Positions 10,591-23,311 of a stretch of DNA of 64,000 nt are shown piece after piece. The stretch spans positions 28,261,371-28,325,370 of the forward strand of contig CM046859.1 in assembly GCA_025617745.1 (NCBI GenBank), in the 5' to 3' direction. The notes beneath the pieces were generated by a model. That model was not told where the DNA came from and ran no database searches. It worked only from the letters and a program-made list of their open reading frames with translations. The DNA comes from Heliocidaris erythrogramma (Eukaryota; Echinodermata; Echinoidea; Camarodonta; Echinometridae). Within the stretch, counting starts at the first letter, position 1; each line of letters opens with the position of its first letter. Both the position numbers and the translations under genes were made by a program.

Positions 10591-13500
10591 TGTTCAAACT
10601 TCAACACGGCACATATTCTCGACATATTACACTCCGCATTAGAGCGCTCGTATTGTATTATGGAGCTTCGTAACTCAATAATGAAGTGCTGAAGAAAAAG
10701 TGTTATAAATGTTCGCAAGACATTTCATATTCTTAGCTGATTACACCATGAAATAGAGGAGATATTCAACTTTATCATGGCATAACTCACTATGCTTAGC
10801 AAGTTGTCTGGATCTTACTGTTTAAACTTCAACACGGCACATATTCTCGACATATTACACTCCGCATTAGAGCGCTCGTATTGTATTATGGAGCTTCGTA
10901 ACTCAATAATGAAGTGCTGAAGAAAAAGTGTTATAAATGTTCGCAAGACATTTCATATTCTTAGCTGATTACACCATGAAATAGAGGAGATATTCAACTT
11001 TATCATGGCATAACTCACTATGCTTAGCAAGTTGTCTGGATCTTACTGTTTAAACTTTAACACGGCACATATTCCCGAAATATTACACTTCGTATGAACA
11101 ATAGCGCCAGTGCGGTATTACGGGACTTCACCTTACTCAATAATAAAGTTCGGAAGAAATAGTGTTATAAATGTTCGCAAGACATTTCATATTCTTAGCT
11201 GTTTACACCATGAAATAGAGGAGATATTCAGCTTTATCATGGTATAACTCACTATGCTTAGCAAGTTGTCTGGATCTTACTGTTTAAACTTCAACACGGC
11301 ACATATTCTTGAAATAATATACACTCCGCATTAAAGCGCTCGTATTGTATTATGGAGCTTCGTAACTCAATAATGAAGTTCTGCAGCAAAAGTGTTATAA
11401 ATGTTCGCAAGACATTTCATATTCTTAGCTGATTACACCATGAAATAGAGGAGATATTCAGCTTTATCATGGTATAGGTCACTATGCTTAGCAAGTTGTC
11501 TGGATCTTACTGTTTAAACTTCAACACGGCACATATTCTTGAAATAATATACACTCCGCATTAAAGCGCTCGTATTGTATTATGGAGCTTCGTAACTCAA
11601 TAATGAAGTTCTGAAGAAAAAGTGTTATAAATGTTCGCAAGACATTTCATATTCTTAGCTGATTACACCATGAAATAGAGGAGATATTCAGCTTTATCAT
11701 GGTATAGGTCACTATGCTTAGCAAGTTGTCTGGATCTTACTGTTTAAACTTTAACACGGCACATATTCCCGAAATATTACACTTCGTATGAACAATAGCG
11801 CCAGTGCGGTATTACGGGACTTCACCTTACTCAATAATAAAGTTCGGAAGAAATAGTGTTATAAATGTTCGCAAGACATTTCATATTCTTAGCTGTTTAC
11901 ACCATGAAATAGAGGAGATATTCAGCTTTATCATGGTATAACTCACTATGCTTAGCAAGTTGTCTGGATCTTACTGTTTAAACTTCAACACGGTATATAT
12001 TCTCGATATTATTACGCTTCGCATGAAAAATATAGCGCCAGTGCAATATTCTATGCAGCTTCACGTAACTCAATAATGAAGTTCTGCAGAAATAGTGTTA
12101 TAAATGTTCGCAAGACATTTCATATTCTTAGCTGATTACACCATGAAATAGAGGGGATATTCAGCTTTATCATGGTATAGGTCACTATGCTTAGCAAGTT
12201 GTCTGGATCTTACTGTTTAAACTTCAACACGGTATATATTCTCGATATTATTACGCTTCGCATGAAAAATATAGCGCCAGTGCAATATTCTATGCAGCTT
12301 CACGTAACTCAATAATGAAGTTCTGCAGAAAAAGTGTTATAAATGTTCGCAAGACATTTCATATTCTTAGCTGATTACACCATGAAATAGAGGGGATATT
12401 CAGCTTTATCATGGTATAACTCACTATGCTTAGCAAGTTGTCTGGATCTTACTGTTTAAACTTCAACACGGTATATATTCTCGATATTATTACGCTTCGC
12501 ATGAAAAATATAGCGCCAGTGCAATATTCTATGCAGCTTCACGTAACTCAATAATGAAGTTCTGAAGAAAAAGTGTTGTAAATGTTCGCAAGACATTTCA
12601 TATTCTTAGCTGATTACACCATGAAATAGAGGGGATATTCAGCTTTATCATGGTATAGGTCACTATGCTTAGCAAGTTGTCTGGATCTTACTGTTTAAAC
12701 TTCAACACGGCACATATTCTTGAAATAATATACACTCCGCATTAAAGCGCTCGTATTGTATTATGGAGCTTCGTAACTCAATAATGAAGTTCTGCAGCAA
12801 AAGTGTTATAAATGTTCGCAAGACATTTCATATTCTTAGCTGATTACACCATGAAATAGAGGGGATATTCAGCTTTATCATGGTATAGGTCACTATGCTT
12901 AGCAAGTTGTCTGGATCTTACTGTTTAAACTTCAACACGGTATATATTCTCGATATTATTACGCTTCGCATGAAAAATATAGCGCCAGTGCAATATTCTA
13001 TGCAGCTTCACGTAACTCAATAATGAAGTTCTGCAGAAAAAGTGTTATAAATGTTCGCAAGACATTTCATATTCTTAGCTGATTACACCATGAAATAGAG
13101 GGGATATTCAGCTTTATCATGGTATAGGTCACTATGCTTAGCAAGTTGTCTGGATCTTACTGTTTAAACTTCAACACGGCACATATTCTTGAAATAATAT
13201 ACACTCCGCATTAAAGCGCTCGTATTGTATTATGGAGCTTCGTAACTCAATAATGAAGTTCTGCAGCAAAAGTGTTATAAATGTTCGCAAGACATTTCAT
13301 ATTCTTAGCTGATTACACCATGAAATAGAGGGGATATTCAGCTTTATCATGGTATAGGTCACTATGCTTAGCAAGTTGTCTGGATCTTACTGTTTAAACT
13401 TTAACACGGCACATATTCCCGAAATATTACACTTCGTATGAACAATAGCGCCAGTGCGGTATTACGGGACTTCACCTTACTCAATAATAAAGTTCGGAAG

Positions 13501-13608
13501 AAATAGTGTTATAAATGTTCGCAAGACATTTCATATTCTTAGCTGTTTACACCATGAAATAGAGGAGATATTCAGCTTTATCATGGTATAGGTCACTATG
13601 CTTAGCAA
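10590..13608 (+). repeat. Satellite array, left arm (about 13 units of 228-236 bp)
   Basis: The marker GTTATAAATGTTCGCAAGAC recurs at 10702, 10930, 11163, 11393, 11623, 11858 and onward, giving a period of 228-236 bp. Each unit has a constant module of about 150 bp (TTCGCAAGACATTTCATATT through CTGGATCTTACTGTTTAAAC) and a variable cassette of about 80 bp. Three cassette types are seen: A with GCGCTCGTATTGTATTATGG, B with AGCGCCAGTGCGGTATTACG, and C with AGCGCCAGTGCAATATTCTA. The order is A A B A A B C C C A C A B. The arm stops in mid-unit at about 13608. No gene is supported inside. Confidence 0.95.
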
Positions 13609-14757
13609 GTTTGTAGAGCCCAGAAATGTAAAAATCTACCATAAATGTAAGAATAACCACGGTTTCCTGACCATTAAAATCCCTAAAATATCGAAAGATC
13701 CTAAATTAACCAAAATGTAAAAACATGTCAACTGCAAATGTAAAAATTAAACTTAGTGGTTTACTATTGTTTTCCCTTCATATGATCAGTTTACTGTTTA
13801 CAGGGGCGGGGGAGGGGGTGGGGTCGAGGACCTGACCAAAAACTTCAACGGCAGGAAAAATCACATATAGTCGCAATAGAACAACAATTTTTAAAATTTT
13901 ATCAGCCTCAAGATGGTGCTTCATATATAACTAAAATTTGAACGTAATTTCTACTCTTGATTCTAGGACAATTACTCAATAATGCCTGGCACCCCCTATT
14001 GGGAAATCCTGGATACGCCCCTGCGCCGCATTTGTATGCATGAAAATAAAATCTGAAATATCTTCAAATATACGAATCAATATAGTTTATGCATGAACTA
14101 TGGAGCATTAACCTGTCTAACCACTTTCAATCAAAATGCAAAGAGGGAAAACACTTCCGACGCGAAGTGGGACCTGCAAAGCGATTTTTTTTCTGGATAT
14201 CACCATTGGTTCGATAGCCTTTGCCCCCCCCCCCCCAAGCAAAGGTCAAAATAAATCACTGTGTGTCTGTATCTGTGTGTGCGGGGGTGTAACTAGACTA
14301 TGTGATCCTGTGATTTTGTGTGTCATCCTCCCTGTGCCCCCTTTTTCAACAAGCCTGGCTACGCCAGTGGCAGTTAGGCGCTACGTATCTCAGGATTGTA
14401 CAGATCATATCTACCTGTGGCGATGAAAGCGTGTAGTTAGATTTTTCCCTTTATCAACGGAGAGGGGGTTGTTTTTGCCCCCCCCCCCCCAGCACCACCT
14501 TTGCAAAAAAATAACTAACAGCTTCCTCGTGACGTAAAATGCAAATTTTAAAATGCAAAACGCAATGATATAAGTTTTCTTCCTTGCAATACTATAGAGT
14601 AGCGTTTGAGGTCGGGATCCCTATAGGCTATCTGTTTGAGGAGGGGGCCCTCAGAGCGTCCCCCCAAAACAAAATAAATAAATAAAATAATAATAATAAA
14701 TAAATTACTTAATTAAGAAATAAAAAATGAACACTTTAAGCGCGCCTGACTCCGCAC
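13608..14757. other. Non-satellite spacer between the two array arms
   Basis: The spacer opens with TTGTAGAGCCCAGAAATGTA and degenerate AAATGTAAAAA words (13608-13790), the same family that occurs at 63486-63640. It then has G-rich sequence near 13805, two runs of C (14225 and 14478) and an AT-rich (AAATA)n stretch near 14678-14715. Pieces such as GGATACGCCCCTG and CCTGGCTACGCCAGTGG look like ends of hAT-like repeats, but no matching pair could be defined. No gene is recognised. The satellite has opposite orientation on its two sides. Confidence 0.7.
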
Positions 14758-17700
14758 TTCTTTTTTCATTCAGGACTTCATTATTGAGTTACCCGAAGCT
14801 CCATATAATACCATATGGGTGCTATTGTTCATGCGAAGTGTAATATATTTCGAGGATGTTTTCCGTCTTGAAATTTAAACAGTAAGATCCACACAACTTG
14901 CTAAGCATAGTGACCTATACCATGATAAAGCTGAATATCTCCTCTATTCCATGGTGTAATCAGCTAAGAATATGAAATGTCTTGCGAACATTTATAACAC
15001 TTTTTCTTCGGAACTTCATTATTGAGTTACGAAGCTCCATAATACAATACGAGCGTTTTAAATGTGGAGTGTAATATTTGGAGAATATGTGCCGTGGTGA
15101 AGTTTAAACAGTAAGATCCAGACAACTTGCTAAGCATAGTGACCTATACCATGATAAAGCTGAATATCTCCTCTATTACATGGTGTAATCAGCTAAGAAT
15201 GTGAAATGTCTTGCGAACATTTATAACACTTTTACTTCCGAACTTCATTATTGAGTAAGAGTAACGTGAAGCCCCGTAATACCGCACTGGCGCTATTCTT
15301 CCGAGGAAGTGCAATATTTTGAGAATATGTGCCGTGTCGAAGTTCAAACAGTAAGATCCAGACAACTTGCTAAGCATAGTGACCTATACCATGATAAAGC
15401 TGAATATCTCCTCTATTTCATGGTGTAATCAGCTAAGAATATGAAATGTCTTGCGAACATTTATAACACTTTTTCTGCAGAACTTCATTATTGAGTTACG
15501 AAGCTCCATAATACAATACGAGCGTTTTAAATGCGGAGTGTAATATGTCGAGAATATGTGCCGTGGTGAAGTTTAAACAGTAAGATCCAGACAACTTGCT
15601 AAGCACAATGACCTATACCATGATAAAGCTGAATATCTCCTCTTTTTCATGGTGTAAACAGCTAAGAATATGAAATGTCTTGCGAACATTTATAACACTT
15701 TTTCTGCAGAACTTCATTATTGAGTTACGTGAAGCTGCATAGAATATTGCACTGGCGCTATTGTTCATGCGAAGCGTAATAATATCGAGAATATGTGCCG
15801 TGTTGAAGTTTAAACAGTAAGATCCAGACAACTTGCTAAGCATAGCGACCTATACCATGATAAAGCTGAATATCTCCTCTATTTCATGGTATAAACAGCT
15901 AAGAATATGAAATGTCTTGCGAACATTTATAACACTTTTTCTGCAGAACTTCATTATTGAGTTACGTGCAGGCCCCATAATACAATACGAGCGCTCTAAT
16001 GTGAAGCGTAATAATATCGAGAATATATGCCGTGTTGAAGTTTAAACAGTAAGATCCAGACAACTTGCTAAGCATAGTGACCTATACCATGAGAAAGCTG
16101 AATATCTCCTCTTTTTCATGGTGTAAAGAGCTAAGAATATGAAATGTCTTGCGAACATTTATAACACTTTTTCTGCAGAACTTCATTATTGAGTTACGTG
16201 CAGGCCCCATAATACAATACGAGCGCTCTAATGCGGAGCGTAATATTTCGAGAATATGTGCCGTGTTGAAGTTTAAACAGTAAGATCCAGACAACTTGCT
16301 AAGCATAGTGACCTATACCATGAGAAAGCTGAATATCTCCTCTTTTCCATGGTGTAAACAGCTAAGAATATGAAATGTCTTGCGAACATTTATAACACTT
16401 TTTCTGCAGAACTTCATTATTGAGTTACGTGAAGCTGCATAGAATATTACACTGGCGCTATTGTTCATGCGAAGCGTAATAATATCGAGAATATAGCCGT
16501 GTTGAAGTTTAAACAGTAAGATCCAGACAACTTGCTAAGCACAGTGACCTATACCATGATAAAGCTAAATATCTCCTCTTTTTCATGGTGTAATCAGCTA
16601 AGAATATGAAATGTCTTGCGAACATTTACAACACTTTTGCTGCACAACTTCATTATTGAGTTACGAAGCTCCATAATACAGTACGAGCGCTCTAATGCGG
16701 AGTGTAATATTTCGAGAATATGTGCCGTGTTGAGGTTTAAACAGTAAGATCCAGACAACTTGCTAAGCATAGTGACCTATACCATGATAAAGCTGAATAT
16801 CACCTCTATTTCATGGTGTAATCAGCTAAGAATATGAAATGTCTTGCGAACATTTACAACACTATTTCTGCCGAACTTCATTATTGAGTAAGGTGAAGCC
16901 CCGTAATACCGCACTGGCGCTATTGTTCATACGAAGTGTAATATTTCGGGAATATGTGCCGTGTTGAAGTTTAAACAGTAAGATCCAGACAACTTGCTAA
17001 GCATAGTGAGTTATACCATGATGAAGCTGAATATCTCCTCTATTTCATGGTGTAATCAGCTAAGAATATGAAATGTCTTGCGAACATTTACAACACTTTT
17101 TCTGCCGAACTTCATTATTGAGTAAGGTGAAGCCCCGTAATACCGCACTGGCGCTATTGTTCATACGAAGTGTAATATTTCGGGAATATGTGCCGTGTTA
17201 AAGTTTAAACAGTAAGATCCAGACAACTTGCTAAGCATAGCAACCTATACCATAATAAAGCTGAATATCTCCTCTTTGTCATGGTGTAAAGAGCTAAGAA
17301 TATGAAATGTCTTGCGAACATTTATAACACTTTTTCTGCAGAACTTCATTATTGAGTTACGTGAAGCTGCGTAGAATATTGCACTGGCGCTATTGTTCAT
17401 GCGAAGCGTAATAATATCGAGAATATATGCCGTGTTGAAGTTTAAACAGTAAGATCCAGACAACTTGCTAAGCACAGTGACCTATACCATGATAAAGCTA
17501 AATATCTCCTCTTTTTCATGGTGTAATCAGCTAAGAATATGAAATGTCTTGCGAACATTTACAACACTATTTCTGCCGAACTTCATTATTGAGTAAGGTG
17601 AAGCCCCGTAATACCGCACTGGCGCTATTGTTCATACGAAGTGTAATATTTCGGGAATATGTGCCGTGTTTAGGTTTAAACAGTAAGATCCAGACAACTT

Positions 17701-20700
17701 GCTAAGCATAGTGACCTATACCATGATAAAGCTGAATATCTCTTCTATTTCATGGTGTAATCAGCTAAGAATATGAAATGTCTTGCGAACATTTACAACA
17801 CTATTTCTGCCGAACTTCATTATTGAGTAAGGTGAAGTTCCGTAATACAGTACGAGCGCTTTAATGCGGAGTGTAATATTTCAAGAATTTGTGCCGTGTT
17901 GAAGTTTAAACAGTAAGATCCAGACAACTTGCTAAGCATAGTGACCTATACCATAATAAAGCTGAATATCTCTTCTATTTCATGGTGTAAACAGCTAAGA
18001 ATATGAAATGTCTTGCGAACATATATAACACTTTTTTCTGCAGAACTTCATTATTGAGTTACGAAGCTCCATAATACAGTACGAGCGCTCTAATGCGGAG
18101 TGTAATATTTCGAGAATATGTGCCGTGTTGAGGTTTAAACAGTAAGATCCAGACAACTTGCTAAGCACAGTGACCTATACCATGATAAAGCTAAATATCT
18201 CCTCTTTTTCATGGTGTAATCAGCTAAGAATATGAAATGTCTTGCGAACATTTACAACACTATTTCTGCCGAACTTCATTATTGAGTAAGGTGAAGCCCC
18301 GTAATACCGCACTGGCGCTATTGTTCATACGAAGTGTAATATTTCGGGAATATGTGCCGTGTTTAGGTTTAAACAGTAAGATCCAGACAACTTGCTAAGC
18401 ATAGTGACCTATACCATGATAAAGCTGAATATCTCCTCTATTTCATGGTGTAATCAGCTAAGAATATGAAATGTCTTGCGAACATTTACAACACTTTTTC
18501 TGCAGAACTTCATTATTGAGTTACGTGAAATCCGCATTGGCGCTAATGTTCATACGAAGTGTAACATTTCGAGAATATGTGCCGTGTTGAAGTTTAAACA
18601 GTAAGATCCAGACAACTTGCTAAGCATAGCGACCTATACCATAATAAAGCTGAATATCTCCTCTATTTCATGGTGTAAACAGCTAAGAATATGAAATGTC
18701 TTGCGAACATTTATAACACTTTTTCTGCAGAACTTCATTATTGAGTTACGTGAAGCTGCATAGAATATTGCACTGGTGGTATTGTTCATGCGAAGCGTAA
18801 TAATACCGAGAATATAGCCGTGTTGAAGTTTAAACAGTAAGATCCAGACAACTTGCTAAGCATAGCGACTTATACCACGATAAAGCTGAATATCTCCTCT
18901 TTGTCATGGTGTAAACAGCTAAGAATATGAAATGTCTTGCGAACATTTATAACACTTTTTCTGCAGAACTTCATTATTGAGTTACGTGAAGCTGCATAGA
19001 ATATTACACTGGCGCTATTGTTCATACGAAGTGTAATATTTCGGGAATATGTGCCGTGTTGAGGTTTAAACAGTAAGATCCAGACAACTTGCTAAGCATA
19101 GTGACCTATACCATGATAAAGCTGAATATCTCTTCTATTTCATGGTGTAATCAGCTAAGAATATGAAATGTCTTGCGAACATTTATAACACTTTTTCTGC
19201 AGAACTTCATTATTGAGTTACGTGAAGCTGCATAGAATATTGCACTGGTGGTATTGTTCATGCGAAGCGTAATAATATCGAGAATATATGCCGTGTTGAA
19301 GTTTAAACAGTAAGATCCAGACAACTTGCTAAGCACAGTGACCTATACCATGATAAAGCTAAATATCTCCTCTTTTTCATGGTGTAATCAGCTAAGAATA
19401 TGAAATGTCTTGCGAACATTTACAACACTATTTCTGCCGAACTTCATTATTGAGTAAGGTGAAGCCCCGTAATACCGCACTGGCGCTATTGTTCATACGA
19501 AGTGTAATATTTCGGGAATATGTGCCGTGTTTAGGTTTAAACAGTAAGATCCAGACAACTTGCTAAGCATAGTGACCTATACCATGATAAAGCTGAATAT
19601 CTCTTCTATTTCATGGTGTAATCAGCTAAGAATATGAAATGTCTTGCGAACATTTACAACACTATTTCTGCCGAACTTCATTATTGAGTAAGGTGAAGTC
19701 CCGTAATACAGTACGAGCGCTTTAATGCGGAGTGTAATATTTCAAGAATTTGTGCCGTGTTGAAGTTTAAACAGTAAGATCCAGACAACTTGCTAAGCAT
19801 AGTGACCTATACCATAATAAAGCTGAATATCTCTTCTATTTCATGGTGTAAACAGCTAAGAATATGAAATGTCTTGCGAACATATATAACACTTTTTTCT
19901 GCAGAACTTCATTATTGAGTTACGAAGCTCCATAATACAGTACGAGCGCTCTAATGCGGAGTGTAATATTTCGAGAATATGTGCCGTGTTGAGGTTTAAA
20001 CAGTAAGATCCAGACAACTTGCTAAGCATAGTGACCTATACCATGATAAAGCTGAATATCTCCTCTATTTCATGGTGTAATCAGCTAAGAATATGAAATG
20101 TCTTGCGAACATTTACAACACTTTTTCTGCAGAACTTCATTATTGAGTTACGTGAAATCCGCATTGGCGCTAATGTTCATACGAAGTGTAACATTTCGAG
20201 AATATGTGCCGTGTTGAAGTTTAAACAGTAAGATCCAGACAACTTGCTAAGCATAGCGACCTATACCATAATAAAGCTGAATATCTCCTCTATTTCATGG
20301 TGTAAACAGCTAAGAATATGAAATGTCTTGCGAACATTTATAACACTTTTTCTGCAGAACTTCATTATTGAGTTACGTGAAGCTGCATAGAATATTGCAC
20401 TGGTGGTATTGTTCATGCGAAGCGTAATAATACCGAGAATATAGCCGTGTTGAAGTTTAAACAGTAAGATCCAGACAACTTGCTAAGCATAGCGACTTAT
20501 ACCACGATAAAGCTGAATATCTCCTCTTTGTCATGGTGTAAACAGCTAAGAATATGAAATGTCTTGCGAACATTTATAACACTTTTTCTGCAGAACTTCA
20601 TTATTGAGTTACGTGAAGCTGCATAGAATATTACACTGGCGCTATTGTTCATACGAAGTGTAATATTTCGGGAATATGTGCCGTGTTTAGGTTTAAACAG

Positions 20701-22935
20701 TAAGATCCAGACAACTTGCTAAGCATAGTGACCTATACCATGATAAAGCTGAATATCTCTTCTATTTCATGGTGTAATCAGCTAAGAATATGAAATGTCT
20801 TGCGAACATTTACAACACTATTTCTGCCGAACTTCATTATTGAGTAAGGTGAAGTCCCGTAATACAGTACGAGCGCTTTAATGCGGAGTGTAATATTTCA
20901 AGAATTTGTGCCGTGTTGAAGTTTAAACAGTAAGATCCAGACATCTTGCTAAGCATAGTGACCTATACCATAATAAAGCTGAATATCTCTTCTATTTCAT
21001 GGTGTAAACAGCTAAGAATATGAAATGTCTTGCGAACATTTATAACACTTTTTTCTGCAGAACTTCATTATTGAGTTACGTGAAGCTGCATAGAATATAG
21101 CGCTGGCGCTATTGTTCATGCGAAGCGTAATAATATCGAGAATATATACCGTGTTGAAGTTTAAACAGTAAGATCCAGACAACTTGCTAAGCATAGTGAC
21201 CTATACCATGATAAAGCTGAATATCCCCTCTATTTCATGGTGTAATCAGCTAAGAATATGAAATGTCTTGCGAACATTTATAACACTTTTGCTGCACAAC
21301 TTCATTATTGAGTTACGAAGCTCCATAATACAGTACGAGCGCTCTAATGCGGAGTGTAATATTTCGAGAATATGTGCCGTGTTGAGGTTTAAACAGTAAG
21401 ATCCAGACAACTTGCTAAGCATAGCGACTTATACCACGATAAAGCTGAATATCTCCTCTTTTCCATGGTGTAAACAGCTAAGAATATGAAATGTCTTGCG
21501 AACATTTATAACACTTTATCTTCCGAACTTCATTATTGAGTAACGTGAAGCCGCATGTAATACCGCACTGGCGCTAATGTTCATACGAAGTGTAATATTT
21601 CGAGAATATGTGCCGTGTTGAAGTTTAAACAGTAAGATCCAGACAACTTGCTAAGCATAGTGACCTATACCATGATAAAGCTGAATATCTCCTCTATTTC
21701 ATGGTGTAATCAGCTAAGAATATGAAATGTCTTGCGAACATTTATAACACTTTATCTTCCGAACTTCATTATTGAGTTACGTGAAGCTGCATAGAATATT
21801 GCACTGGTGGTATTGTTCATGCGAAGCGTAATAATACCGAGAATATAGCCGTGTTGAAGTTTAAACAGTAAGATCCAGACAACTTGCTAAGCATAGCGAC
21901 TTATACCACGATAAAGCTGAATATCTCCTCTTTTCCATGGTGTAAACAGCTAAGAATATGAAATGTCTTGCGAACATTTATAACACTTTTTCTGCAGAAC
22001 TTCATTATTGAGTTACGTGAAGCTGCATAGAATATTACACTGGCGCTATTGTTCATGCGAAGCGTAATAATATCGAGAATATATGCCGTGTTGAAGTTTA
22101 AACAGTAAGATCCAGACAACTTGCTAAGCATAGCGACCTATACCATGATAAAGCTGAATATCTCCTCTTTGTCATGGTGTAAACAGCTAAGAATATGAAA
22201 TGTCTTGCGAACATTTATAACACTTTTTCTGCAGAACTTCATTATTGAGTTACGTGAAGCTGCATAGAATATTACACTGGCGCTATTGTTCATGCGAAGC
22301 GTAATAATATCGAGAATATATGCCGTGTTGAAGTTTAAACAGTAAGATCCAGACAACTTGCTAAGCATAGCGACCTATACCATGATAAAGCTGAATATCT
22401 CCTCTTTGTCATGGTGTAAACAGCTAAGAATATGAAATGTCTTGCGAACATTTATAACACTTTTTCTGCAGAACTTCATTATTGAGTTACGTGAAGCTGC
22501 ATAGAATATTGCACTGGTGGTATTGTTCATGCGAAGCGTAATAATACCGAGAATATAGCCGTGTTGAAGTTTAAACAGTAAGATCCAGACAACTTGCTAA
22601 GCATAGCGACTTATACCACGATAAAGCTGAATATCTCCTCTTTTCCATGGTGTAATCAGCTAAGAATATGAAATGTCTTGCGAACATTTATAACACTTTT
22701 TCTGCAGAACTTCATTATTGAGTTACGTGAAGCTGCATAGAATATTACACTGGCGCTATTGTTCATGCGAAGCGTAATAATATCGAGAATATATGCCGTG
22801 TTGAAGTTTAAACAGTAAGATCCAGACAACTTGCTAAGCATAGTGACCTATACCATGATAAAGCTGAATATCTCCTCTATTTCATGGTGTAAACAGCTAA
22901 GAATATGAAATGTCTTGCGAACATCTGTAACACTT
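14758..22935 (-). repeat. Satellite array, right arm, inverted (about 35 units)
   Basis: The same satellite runs here in the reverse orientation (constant module reads GTTTAAACAGTAAGATCCAG, CATGATAAAGCTGAATATC, AATATGAAATGTCTTGCGAA). Unit length stays at about 230-237 bp. Cassettes again fall into types matching A, B and C, plus hybrids such as GTGAAATCCGCATTGGCGC. Blocks of three or more units are repeated almost exactly at several offsets: 17461-18150 matches 19322-20010, and about 18396-19075 matches about 20030-20700. Recent unequal exchange or conversion is therefore likely. Recurrent 60-76-codon frames on the minus strand are a by-product of the repeat and are not annotated as genes. 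Confidence 0.95.
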
Positions 22936-23169
22936 GTAATACTAGCTTGATTCATTTTGAATTGAGCGATGTTCCTCGCCGGAAGAACGGTATTCGAATT
23001 CTCTCATGAAAGCAATAAATTCCGAATTATTGGTTTGAAATGTTAATAGTTTGGCCCATGCTATTTAAGATGCAACGAAGACTATTTTTAGACCAATTTT
23101 CACCCTCTACAGATTCCAAATTTAGTAAATGAATGATATTACATGATCTTTTTAATTTAGAAATATTTT
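22936..23169. other. Junction between satellite and PAIP1 5' region
   Basis: The last satellite unit breaks off within TCTTGCGAACATCTGTAACAC. The following about 230 bases show no satellite words and no coding exon. Confidence 0.6.
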
Positions 23170-23311
23170 TCTGTTTTCTCTTGGACGTTTCGGCGACACC
23201 CTAATTGGTCGCTGAACTTGTGGTCGCCAGATTCAAGGAGCGGAGCTCGTTTTGCAGAATTTATTTTATTGTTTGGAACGAGCGATCGACGCGAGAACTT
23301 TGCGAGAATAA
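23170..23311 (+). promoter_or_regulatory. Candidate promoter and 5' UTR exon of PAIP1
   Basis: A CpG-enriched block (GGACGTTTCGGCGACACC, AATTGGTC as an inverted CCAAT box, GAGCGATCGACGCGAGAAC) ends in a strong splice donor, AATAAG|GTAAGA at 23311/23312. The next acceptor on this strand that makes sense is TGTAG|AATGATG at 25468, directly before the PAIP1 start codon. Joining the two would place the start in AAGAATGATG context. No in-frame coding is needed here, so this would be an untranslated first exon. A transcript would be needed to fix the true start site. Confidence 0.4.

Noticed and set aside
13800..14024. CAGGGGCG...CGCCCCTG pair as a complete hAT-like element
   Set aside because: The inverted match is only 8 bases and no target duplication flanks it.
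15613..22841. Recurrent 60-76-codon frames on the minus strand (MLSKLSGSYCLNF...) as a tandem gene family
   Set aside because: They coincide with one satellite unit each, have no splice or promoter context, are lost in many units and in units with other cassettes, and resemble no family.
10590..22935. Repeat plus variable-cassette layout as a CRISPR array
   Set aside because: Units are about 230 bp, the 'spacers' recur in a few types and are not unique, and the context is eukaryotic with no cas genes.
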